Of a stretch of 44,288 nt of DNA, positions 16,060 through 22,803 are shown piece after piece. Position 1 is the stretch's first letter. Every line of letters starts with the position of its first letter. A model generated the notes under the pieces. That model was not told the origin of the DNA. It was given only the letters and a program-made list of their open reading frames with translations, and searched no databases. Origin of the DNA: Bacillota bacterium. Its GTDB lineage: Bacteria; Bacillota; Clostridia; Acetivibrionales; JAEZXR01. The stretch lies in contig JAEZXR010000108.1 of the NCBI GenBank assembly GCA_023419605.1, positions 1 to 44,288 on the forward strand, written 5' to 3'. A program made the position numbers and the translations under genes.

Positions 16060-17149
16060 TACCTATATAACAGGCAAGGTACTGTTGGATGAATTAGGAG
16101 TGGAGTATATTGTTCCGCCGTTCAATAACAAGAAAGCATTGGAAATTGGAACTAAATACTCCCCTGAGATGGCCTGCTTACCGCTGAAAATAAATTTGGG
16201 CAACTATATTCAGGCCTATGAACAGGGTGCCGATACCGTACTGATTACCGGGGGGTGTGGGCCCTGCAGGTTTGGATATTATTGTGAGATCGAAAGGGAA
16301 ATCCTGAAGGACATCGGATACGAAATGGATGTAATTGCCCTTGAAATGCCGGATCAGGGCATCGGTGAACTGGTACGCAGAGTTAAAAAAATAGCCGGTG
16401 GATTCAATGTTTTCAGGATTACAAAAACGCTCAAAAATGTAGCGCAGATCTCGGTAATGGTCGATGAGCTTGAAAAGCTGACGTATAAGGTTCGACCCAG
16501 AGAGATAAAAAAGGGAACAACGGACCGACTCTATAAAAACTTTCAAAATCAGGTTTTGAAAATGAAGGGTGCCTCGCAGATCAAGCAGCTGATTAAGGAT
16601 ACCCGGGAGAAACTGGAAAATGTCGAGATTGACAGGGATTTTGTTCCCATCAAGATTGGGATTGTCGGGGAGATTTATACAACCATCGATTCTTACACCT
16701 GTTTTAATATCGATGCAAAGCTTGGAAACATGGGAATCGAGGTAGATAGAGCCGTTACCATCAGTGAATGGGTGGTAGACCATATTATTAAGACTGCTCT
16801 TCATCTGCCGCGGGATACAAGATATATCGATGCGGCAAAGCCTTATCTTGGAACCATGATCGGTGGACATGCACAGGAGACCATTGGGAACACCATATTA
16901 TATGCTCAAGAAGGCTATGATGGAGTATTGCAGATCTATCCTTTGACCTGTATGCCGGAGATCGTAGCACAGAGCATTTTACCGGCCATTGAAAGGGATT
17001 ATAACATACCGATATTAACACTCATCATTGATGAATTGACGGGTGAAGCAGGGTATATGACAAGGCTGGAAGCTTTTATTGATTTATTGAAAAAAAGAAG
17101 GGAGCGAACTTCAATTGCAGAAGAAACAAGCCTATTATTTGGGCATTGA
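16031..17149 (+). CDS. 2-Hydroxyacyl-CoA-dehydratase-like protein (COG3581-like)
   Basis: A 372-residue protein related to the dehydratase/reductase component partnered with HgdC-type activators. Conserved features: FPHMGNTYITGKVLLDELG at the start, YSPEMACLPLKINLGNYIQA, GGCGPCRFGYYCEIER (four cysteines, a probable [4Fe-4S] site), IYPLTCMPEI, and the TGEAGYMTRLEAF end shared with the preceding protein. In better-known relatives one electron is injected by an ATP-dependent activator, which here is encoded by the next gene. Starts inside the previous gene (29-nt overlap) and overlaps the next by 35 nt: a tightly coupled trio. Substrate unknown; no CoA-transferase or fermentation gene lies nearby. 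Confidence 0.82.
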   Translation: MKITFPHMGNTYITGKVLLDELGVEYIVPPFNNKKALEIGTKYSPEMACLPLKINLGNYIQAYEQGADTVLITGGCGPCRFGYYCEIEREILKDIGYEMDVIALEMPDQGIGELVRRVKKIAGGFNVFRITKTLKNVAQISVMVDELEKLTYKVRPREIKKGTTDRLYKNFQNQVLKMKGASQIKQLIKDTREKLENVEIDRDFVPIKIGIVGEIYTTIDSYTCFNIDAKLGNMGIEVDRAVTISEWVVDHIIKTALHLPRDTRYIDAAKPYLGTMIGGHAQETIGNTILYAQEGYDGVLQIYPLTCMPEIVAQSILPAIERDYNIPILTLIIDELTGEAGYMTRLEAFIDLLKKRRERTSIAEETSLLFGH

Positions 17150-18116
17150 TGTAGGGTCCGTCAGCACAAACCTGGTGGTTATGGACGAAGACGGAATGAT
17201 TATAGAAAAACTTTATCTTCGTACGGGAGGGCAGCCGATCAAGGCACTGCGGGAGGGAATGGCCATCCTGTCCGAACGATTGGATAGCGATATAAAGGTA
17301 AAAGGTGTCGGTACGACAGGAAGCGGAAGACAGCTGGCCAGTGTTTTGGTTGGAGCCGACATTGTTAAAAATGAAATTACTGCCCATGCAGTGGCTGCCC
17401 AAAAACTGGTCCCGGGAGTAAGAACCATTTTGGAGATCGGAGGACAGGATTCAAAGATTATCATATTGAAAAGCGGAGTTGTATATGATTTTGCCATGAA
17501 CACGGTATGTGCGGCAGGAACCGGCTCCTTTCTGGACCGACAGGCCTCCCGGCTGAATATTCCCATTGAAGAATTTGGGTCCTATGCCTTGAAATCTGCG
17601 GCTCCCGTGCGAATTGCAGGAAGATGTGCCGTATTTGCCGAATCGGATATGATTCATAAGCAGCAGACAGGCCACAGTGTAGAAGACATTATCAATGGCC
17701 TGTGTGAAGCATTGGTCAGAAATTATTTGAACAACCTGGCGAAGGGAAAAGAAATCGCTGAACCGATTGTATTTCAGGGAGGAGTGGCTGCCAACGTCGG
17801 TATTGTATCCGCCTTTGAAAAAGCCCTTGAGAAGAAGATCGTAATTCCTAAATACCATGATGTTATGGGTGCATATGGTGCGGCCCTGCTTGCCATGGAG
17901 AAGGTGTCTTCTTCCGGATTGACTACCGGTTTTTATGGCTTTACTGCTATGGATAACGACTATAAAGCCAAAAGTTTGGAATGCAAGGATTGTTCCAATA
18001 TGTGCGAGGTTATCGAAATTTCTTCCAACGGACAAGCCATCGCCCGCTGGGGAGACCGCTGCGGAAAATGGGCAGCACAGGTCAGCACTGTCCAGGAAGC
18101 GGAGACTGCGGGTTAA
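17115..18116 (+). CDS. Acyl-CoA dehydratase activase (HgdC/BcrAD-BadFG type ATPase)
   Basis: A 333-residue ASKHA-fold ATPase that drives an electron into its partner at low potential. It has GIDVGSVSTNLVVMDEDG (phosphate 1), VGTTGSGR, EIGGQDSK (phosphate 2), and the cluster cysteines in VCAAGTGSFLD and GRCAVFAESDM, which in HgdC bridge the dimer with one [4Fe-4S] cluster. The adenosine segment is QGGVAANVG, followed by GAYGAALLA. It is longer than HgdC (about 260): the extra C-terminus carries CKDCSNMCEV and DRCGKW, as in the linker of the giant fused proteins. Start is TTG 17115 with GGGAG about 10 nt upstream. Last gene of the trio. Confidence 0.88.
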   Translation: MQKKQAYYLGIDVGSVSTNLVVMDEDGMIIEKLYLRTGGQPIKALREGMAILSERLDSDIKVKGVGTTGSGRQLASVLVGADIVKNEITAHAVAAQKLVPGVRTILEIGGQDSKIIILKSGVVYDFAMNTVCAAGTGSFLDRQASRLNIPIEEFGSYALKSAAPVRIAGRCAVFAESDMIHKQQTGHSVEDIINGLCEALVRNYLNNLAKGKEIAEPIVFQGGVAANVGIVSAFEKALEKKIVIPKYHDVMGAYGAALLAMEKVSSSGLTTGFYGFTAMDNDYKAKSLECKDCSNMCEVIEISSNGQAIARWGDRCGKWAAQVSTVQEAETAG

Positions 18117-18199
18117 GCCGCATCCTTGGGCTCTTCTTCCGAGCTTTACTCATATGCTACTTACTAAGGTGGAAATAATAACTAAATAATAAAATAAGG

Positions 18200-18605
18200 G
18201 AACCCGCTCCCCCTGTCACTTCGTGACATTCCCCTCAAAGAGCTATGCATTACCCACAACGGTGGAATACAATTATGTAAGACGGCTAAGATACTGATTT
18301 AGTGGCACTTTACGGGCCTAACCCTCATCCCCTAGCCCCTTCTCCCAAGCTTGGTAGAAGGGGAAAATCGGCTCACCCTCCAACTCCCTCTACCAATTTT
18401 GGGAGAGGGAGTTGGAGGGTGAGGGTTAAAGCTGCAAAAGCCACTTAAAAGTATGCCTTCCATTCTTTTCCAAAGATACGGGTAACGCATAGCTCAAAGA
18501 GGGAGAGTTCAAAGGCTAGGGTAGGAGTGCCTTCCTCTCAGAGGGAGGTGGCAGCGAAGCTGACGGAGGGAGTACTACGTGAGTGTTTTACTCGCGGTGG
18601 TTTTT
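18200..18605. repeat. Composite GC-rich repeat region with nested MITE
   Basis: The 590-nt gap between the activase and the endonuclease Q gene holds no coding region. Left of the MITE is CCCCCTGTCACTTCGTGAC-ATTCCCCTC and right of it GAGGGAGAG; without the MITE these rejoin as a hairpin, TCCCCTC-AAA-GAGGGAGA. Further right is CCTCTCAGAGGGAGGTGGCAG-type sequence with hairpins (CCTCTCAGAGG, CAGCGAAGCTG), a pattern that looks like a common dispersed repeat of Clostridia. Confidence 0.6.
18243..18492. mobile_element. MITE-like element, copy 2, with intact target duplication
   Basis: 250 bp bounded by CTATGCATTACCC (18243-18255) and GGGTAACGCATAG (18480-18492), with one mismatch between the ends. 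A perfect 9-bp direct repeat CTCAAAGAG flanks it (18234-18242 and 18493-18501). Inside are two hairpins: CCCCTTCT/AGAAGGGG, and a near-perfect 20-plus-bp stem from CTCACCCTCCAACTCCCTCT and its complement. No coding capacity, so transposition would need an enzyme supplied in trans; none is in the window. Confidence 0.82.
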
Positions 18606-18706
18606 CATCTTTGGTAGTGTAGAACCTTCATAAGTTGCAGAATGGACAGCAGCCTGATAAAATGAGAGCATAAACTTTGGCAGTTGTTGAAAGGAATGGA
18701 TGTATC

Positions 18707-19882
18707 ATGAATAAGTACTATGTCGACCTTCACGTCCATATCGGGCGCTCCTCCAAAGGGGTAGAGGTGAAGAAGGCAACAGCCAACAACCTCACTTTTG
18801 AGAATATTGCCCACGAATCCTATTACAGAAAGGGGATTCATGTCATCGGTGTCGTGGACTGCATTTCACCGCACATTATCGAAGATATCGAAGCCTTAGT
18901 GGAAAGAGGCGAGCTGGTTGAGAAAAAGGATGGAGGAATGGATTATAGGGGAGGGCAGACGCTTCTTCTGGGGGCCGAAGTGGAAACCCATGAGAAACAC
19001 GGATGCAGCTCCCATAGTCTGTGCTTTTTTCCGACCTTAAAACAAATCAGAGAGTTTTCCGGGGAAATGAGCAAACACTTTCGCAATATCAGAGTGAACA
19101 GCACCATGAGCCGGTTAACGGGACAGGCTCTTTTCGACATCGTGGATGGTCACGGCGGTGTCTTCATGCCGGCCCATGCTTTTACACCCCACAAAAGCTT
19201 TTACGGGAACTGCTGTGATTCCCTGCATGATATTTTTAATGATGCCTCTTTTGATAAAATACCTTCCGTGGAACTGGGACTTAGTGCCGATGCCATGATG
19301 GCAAGCCAACTGAGCGAATTGGACGGCAAATCCTTTACCAGCAATTCCGATGCTCATTCTCTCATAAAGATGGGCAGGGAGTACAATATTTTCGAAATGG
19401 ACCACCCCAGCTATGCAGAGGTGCTAAAAGCTTTAAAAGGAGAGGATGGCCGGCACATCGTTGCTAATTATGGGCTGAACCCGCAGCTTGGGAAATACCA
19501 CAGAACCTTCTGTTTGGTCTGTGACCGGATTCTGGAGGGAGAAGCTCCGGTGCTTCGCTGTCCGGTTTCAGAAAAGCATAGCGTTGTTGTAGGCGTGAAG
19601 GACCGGCTGGAGGTTATAAAAGACCGGAAAGAACCCAGTATGACGGGAAGAGCGCCGTACCATTATCAGATTCCTCTGGAATTCTTGCCGAAGGTGGGGC
19701 CTAAGACCATCGATAAGTTAATCGAGAAGTTTGGAAATGAGATGAAAATACTGCAGGATGCAGCTTTTGAAGATTTGGCAGCCGTCGTAAAAGAGGAAAT
19801 CGCAAAAAATATTATTCTGGCCCGTGAAGGAAAGCTGGGGATAGAAGCAGGTGGCGGCGGAACCTATGGTAAAATCGAATAA
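18707..19882 (+). CDS. Endonuclease Q family DNA-repair nuclease (YqxK-like)
   Basis: A 391-residue PHP-fold nuclease. Characterised members cut DNA 5' of deaminated bases (uracil, hypoxanthine) and abasic sites. Metal-ligand motifs: DLHVHIGRSS (H9, H11), GAEVETHEKHG, PAHAFTPHKS and SNSDAHS. A Cys4-type zinc motif follows (CLVCDRIL plus a downstream cysteine in LRCP), then a helix-hairpin-helix, LPKVGPKTIDKLIEKFG, near residue 330. A conserved glycine-rich tail (GIEAGGGGTYGKI) closes the protein. ATG 18707 is chosen because GAAAGGAA lies about 10 nt upstream; an in-frame TTG at 18677 has no site. Preceded by the repeat region, followed by the c-di-AMP riboswitch unit; no operon partner. Confidence 0.88.
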   Translation: MNKYYVDLHVHIGRSSKGVEVKKATANNLTFENIAHESYYRKGIHVIGVVDCISPHIIEDIEALVERGELVEKKDGGMDYRGGQTLLLGAEVETHEKHGCSSHSLCFFPTLKQIREFSGEMSKHFRNIRVNSTMSRLTGQALFDIVDGHGGVFMPAHAFTPHKSFYGNCCDSLHDIFNDASFDKIPSVELGLSADAMMASQLSELDGKSFTSNSDAHSLIKMGREYNIFEMDHPSYAEVLKALKGEDGRHIVANYGLNPQLGKYHRTFCLVCDRILEGEAPVLRCPVSEKHSVVVGVKDRLEVIKDRKEPSMTGRAPYHYQIPLEFLPKVGPKTIDKLIEKFGNEMKILQDAAFEDLAAVVKEEIAKNIILAREGKLGIEAGGGGTYGKIE

Positions 19883-19913
19883 GTGGGAAATTTAACCGTT
19901 TTGTAACACATTT

Positions 19914-19942
19914 TTGACAAACTAAGCTATATAATATACAAT
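19914..19942 (+). promoter_or_regulatory. Promoter of the c-di-AMP riboswitch transcript
   Basis: Perfect TTGACA (19914-19919), 17-nt spacer, TACAAT (19937-19942). Initiation near 19949 places the aptamer directly at the 5' end of the RNA. Confidence 0.8.
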
Positions 19943-19957
19943 ATAGAAAAACGAATA

Positions 19958-20112
19958 ATTTATCGCTTAATCCGAAATGCGGTGAAGGACTCTGAGGTTG
20001 TTTCATTGCAGGGGAGCGGGGGAACCAATGTTTTGGGGTGAATCGGTATTCAATGCCGTAGGGTCAATGCTCTTTCGATCCGAATCCGTCAGCTAACCTC
20101 GTCAGCGTAGAA
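19958..20112 (+). promoter_or_regulatory. ydaO/yuaA riboswitch (cyclic di-AMP)
   Basis: All the conserved blocks of the ydaO motif are present in order: CGCTTAATCCGAAATGCGG, then GAGCGGGGGAACCAATGTTT, TTGGGGTGAATCGG, CCGTAGGGTCA, CTTTCGATCCGAATCCGTC and AGCTAACCTCGTCAGCG, the last pairing back with the first CGCT. Characterised members bind two c-di-AMP molecules and switch transcription off through a terminator. The downstream hairpin at 20155 fits that role. The regulated genes are a DapB-like reductase and darA. Confidence 0.95.
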
Positions 20113-20154
20113 AGGGAGTGTGGTTTTATGCTCGTATTCCAACAAGGGCTACGT

Positions 20155-20184
20155 AAGCTGCAGGAACTTTCCTGCAGCTTTTTT
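20155..20184 (+). terminator. Expression-platform terminator of the c-di-AMP riboswitch
   Basis: AAGCTGCAGGA-ACTT-TCCTGCAGCTT is a perfect 11-bp stem with a T-run, 48 nt before the dapB-like start codon. High c-di-AMP should favour it and lower expression of both downstream genes, by analogy with known ydaO riboswitches. Confidence 0.9.
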
Positions 20185-20231
20185 AGTTGTTTTGTAGGCG
20201 TTGAAAAACTTGTATGAAGGGGGAGTTTGGG

Positions 20232-21080
20232 ATGATAAGAGTTTGTCTGTCAGGCCTCGGTAAGACAGGAATGGAAATAGCCAAAGTGCTGTTGGAACAG
20301 AAGGATATGAAGCTGGTATCGGTCATATGCAGCCCTGGGAGTGCCAAGAAGGGAAAAGATGTCGGGGAGATACTCCTCGGGGAGAAGATAGGAGTTCGTG
20401 TAGATAGTTCGGAGCACCTGGAAGAAGTTGTATTCAAATCGAAACCCGATGTGGTCATCGACTTCTCCAGTGCTGAGTCGGCACTTAGAAATGCAAAGGT
20501 TTTTTCTAAAATGCGCGTTAATATCGTAATAGGAACCACCGGCTTCTCGAAAATGGGCTTACGAAGGCTTTTTGCCCTGTCGCGCAGGTATCATAATGGG
20601 ATTGTTTATGCGCCTAACATAACCCTTGGGGTTAATGTGCTTATGTTTTTAACAAATTTGGCAGCAAATTTGTTAAATGATTATGATTTTGAAGTTATGG
20701 AAATCCACCATAAACATAAGAAGGATGCACCTTCCGGAACTGCGGTAAAAATCGCGGGAGAAATTGCCAAGGGTTTAAAATCAGCGGGAAAAGAGATTAT
20801 GGCTGAGGATATACCCATTAACGCCATAAGAGCTGGAGGGGTCGTCGGAAAGCATGAAGTACTGATCGTGGGAGAAAACGACCAGATAAAAATCTCTCAC
20901 GAGTCATTTTCAAGAAAGGCCTTTGCTCTGGGAGCCATCAAAGCTGTTAAGTTTGTACAGGGCAAATCCGGGTATTTTGAAATGAACAGTGTTCTGAATC
21001 TGGAAAAAGCATTATTGGACTATTTGCAAAAAAATAACGCTTCCAGAAATCAAAGTTATAACAGAAAGATTTTAGGGTAA
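20232..21080 (+). CDS. dapB: 4-Hydroxy-tetrahydrodipicolinate reductase-like protein (DapB family)
   Basis: A 282-residue NAD(P)H-dependent reductase of the DapB family, which makes tetrahydrodipicolinate in the lysine/meso-diaminopimelate pathway. The Rossmann start is CLSGLGKTG rather than the usual GAxGRMG. Then come DFSSAESA (78-85), GTTGFS, APNITLGVNVL and EIHHKHKKDAPSGTA; H159, H160 and a lysine at 163/164 fall on the catalytic positions of the E. coli enzyme. IRAGGVVGKHEV and ISHESFSRKAFALGA complete the substrate domain. ATG 20232 follows AAGGGGGAG by 6 nt. Whether it is the housekeeping DapB or a paralogue cannot be told: no other dap gene is in the window. It shares a transcript with darA under c-di-AMP control. 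Confidence 0.87.
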   Translation: MIRVCLSGLGKTGMEIAKVLLEQKDMKLVSVICSPGSAKKGKDVGEILLGEKIGVRVDSSEHLEEVVFKSKPDVVIDFSSAESALRNAKVFSKMRVNIVIGTTGFSKMGLRRLFALSRRYHNGIVYAPNITLGVNVLMFLTNLAANLLNDYDFEVMEIHHKHKKDAPSGTAVKIAGEIAKGLKSAGKEIMAEDIPINAIRAGGVVGKHEVLIVGENDQIKISHESFSRKAFALGAIKAVKFVQGKSGYFEMNSVLNLEKALLDYLQKNNASRNQSYNRKILG

Positions 21081-21129
21081 ATAATAAACAGTAATAAAGA
21101 ATATAAATAACAATGTGGGGTGATAGAAT

Positions 21130-21459
21130 ATGAAACTGGTATTTGCGATAGTCAGTGATGAAGATGGTTCTGCTGTAATAAGCGAACTCAGTAAAAATGG
21201 TTTTGGTGTGACCAAATTATGTTCCACCGGAGGATTTCTACGAGCTGGTAACACCACACTGCTGGTAGGCGTTGAAAAAGAGAAGGTGGACGAGGTTATA
21301 CAGATTATCGAGAAAAAGTCCAGGAGTAGAAAGCAAATCATGAATACATCGATGCCCACAGGGGAGCTTGGGGCTGTGTATACCCCATTTCCTATGGAAG
21401 TACTGGTAGGCGGAGGCACCATATTTGTGCTGGATGTTGAGAAGTTTGAAAAAGTATAG
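21130..21459 (+). CDS. darA: DarA/PstA, c-di-AMP-binding PII-like protein
   Basis: A 109-residue trimeric signal-transduction protein of the YaaQ/DUF970 family that binds c-di-AMP between subunits. Recognised by MKLVFAIVSDEDGSAVISEL, the T-loop-like stretch VTKLCSTGGFLRAGNTTLLVGVE, and the C-terminal GAVYTPFPMEVLVGGGTIFVLDVE. GGTGFLR-type glycines and the GGATIF-like GGGTIF segment contact the nucleotide in solved relatives. Ribosome site GGGGTGA. Normally found by tmk/holB in Bacillus; here it is 49 nt behind a dapB-like gene and under a riboswitch for its own ligand. Its output target is not known in general. Ends in a terminator shared with the convergent dacF-like gene. Confidence 0.93.
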   Translation: MKLVFAIVSDEDGSAVISELSKNGFGVTKLCSTGGFLRAGNTTLLVGVEKEKVDEVIQIIEKKSRSRKQIMNTSMPTGELGAVYTPFPMEVLVGGGTIFVLDVEKFEKV

Positions 21460-21477
21460 ATGTATATAGGGTAAAAA

Positions 21478-21515
21478 AGAAGGTATACAGAGGCTATCTG
21501 TATACCTTCTTTTTA
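21478..21515. terminator. Bidirectional terminator between darA and the dacF-like gene
   Basis: AGAAGGTATACAGA pairs perfectly with TCTGTATACCTTCT around a 5-nt loop, with T-runs on the right and A-runs on the left. The last four codons and the stop of the minus-strand gene lie inside the hairpin. Confidence 0.92.
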
Positions 21516-22711
21516 ATGTATTTGCTTATGTTTGCGATAATGATAATGACTTCAATAATACATAATAAAATCAGAATATAAAATACATCTTTGTTTTCCA
21601 GCAATCGGCTTTTTGCAATGGTCAGGAGTTTGGAAGGCGGCTGTATCTCGTTGGTGCTGTACAGGTTCACATCAATAGTACTTTCGTCATTTAATGTGTA
21701 ACGGGCAACACCTACAATTAAATCACGGGTAATAGGAGGTTTCAAATCCTTATTCACATTAAATTCTATATTCTTTATATAACTGTCTCCAACAGGGTGG
21801 GTATAGTATACATTCTCCATGGAAGCCAGCGAAAGGTCATAGTCCCCTGACTGAAGTTTTTTTAATAAGGTATCCTTGCTTACCAGAAGGCCTCGATGGA
21901 AGTTGTTGAATCCATAGTCAAGAAGCTGTGTGGAGTCTGCGAAGGCAGAGTCCTGTTTCGTTTCCAGCACGATGCAAATCAGCCGCTGGTTTTCCCGGGT
22001 TGCTGTCGTGATGACATTAGCCAGGGAATTGTTGCCATAACCCACTTTTCCGCCATCGACACCCTGATATCCCGACCAGAAAAGTTTATTCTGATTCACC
22101 AGCACCTGCGAGCCCGTTTTACTGACCCAGGGCTTGGCAGAGGTAGAGAAAATAGTGTTAAAAATAGGATTGGCCAATGCATTCTTCATTAAATTTGCCA
22201 GATCATAAGCGGTTGTATACTGGCCCTCCTGAAAGAGCCCCGTAGGATTCGTAAAGTGCGTATCTTTCAACCCTAAAGTCTTGGCTTTTTCATTCATCAT
22301 CTCTACGAATTTAGCCGTGTCTCCGGCAATGGACTCTGCCAGAGCATTTGCAGCATCATTGGCGGATGCCAGCATGATGGCGTACAATAGATCTTCGACT
22401 GCATACTTCTCACCCACTTCCAGGCTCACCAGTGAACCTTCCGTTTCCGTGGACTCCTTACTTATGGTAACCTTTGCATCCAGCTTTGCTTTTTCAATAG
22501 CCAGAAGCAGCGTCATGACTTTAGAGGCAGTAGATACATGCAGCTTTGTGGAAGCATTTTCCTGGAAGAGTACTTGTCCACGGGCCGCATCTACCAATAT
22601 AGCAGAAGGTGCTGACAGAGTCGGTTCGGCAGCAGCAAAGACAGTATTAGTAAACAGAATAACGGCCAGCAGGCCAGCAGCCAATAGTTTGTGTAAAAAT
22701 TTCCTTTTCAA
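21494..22711 (-). CDS. DacF-like D-alanyl-D-alanine carboxypeptidase family protein, altered active site
   Basis: A 405-residue PBP5-type (S11) protein. Signal peptide KRKFLHKLLAAGLLAVILF..FAAAEP, penicillin-binding domain to about 270, a beta-rich PBP5 C-domain, and an unusual C-terminal membrane helix (VFYILILLCIIEVIIIIANI). Motif 2 is present (SAN, 116-118). Motif 1 is VSTASKVMT: aligned on the Lys and the KxMT that follows, the nucleophile position is Thr61 and the nearest Ser (S60) is one residue too far from K64. Motif 3 is KVG (222-224) where the family has KTG. So it may be inactive, or use a shifted or threonine nucleophile. Start is TTG with GGGGG 8 nt upstream. Confidence 0.85.
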   Translation of the reverse strand: MKRKFLHKLLAAGLLAVILFTNTVFAAAEPTLSAPSAILVDAARGQVLFQENASTKLHVSTASKVMTLLLAIEKAKLDAKVTISKESTETEGSLVSLEVGEKYAVEDLLYAIMLASANDAANALAESIAGDTAKFVEMMNEKAKTLGLKDTHFTNPTGLFQEGQYTTAYDLANLMKNALANPIFNTIFSTSAKPWVSKTGSQVLVNQNKLFWSGYQGVDGGKVGYGNNSLANVITTATRENQRLICIVLETKQDSAFADSTQLLDYGFNNFHRGLLVSKDTLLKKLQSGDYDLSLASMENVYYTHPVGDSYIKNIEFNVNKDLKPPITRDLIVGVARYTLNDESTIDVNLYSTNEIQPPSKLLTIAKSRLLENKDVFYILILLCIIEVIIIIANISKYIKKKVYR

Positions 22712-22732
22712 ATCCTTAACCCCCTGCTGAAA

Positions 22733-22763
22733 AATATAGAGACGGAAGCCCCGTCTCTATATT
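22733..22763 (-). terminator. Terminator of the P-type ATPase gene
   Basis: ATATAGAGACGG pairs with CCGTCTCTATAT around a short loop, and a T-run follows on the minus strand. A TATAAT overlaps its upstream edge (22761-22766, minus), so the promoter of the dacF-like gene may be intertwined with it. Confidence 0.75.
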
Positions 22764-22803
22764 ATACTACAAAAACCCGTTTATAAAAATTAAAATAAAT
22801 CTA

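Noticed and set aside
18200..18605. CRISPR array in the repeat-rich gap
   Set aside because: The repeats are nested inverted repeats, not evenly spaced direct repeats with unique spacers, and no cas gene is in the window.
22733..22763. Riboswitch or attenuator in the leader of the dacF-like gene
   Set aside because: The possible start site would fall inside the hairpin's first arm, so the full hairpin would not be in that transcript; it is better read as the terminator of the ATPase gene.
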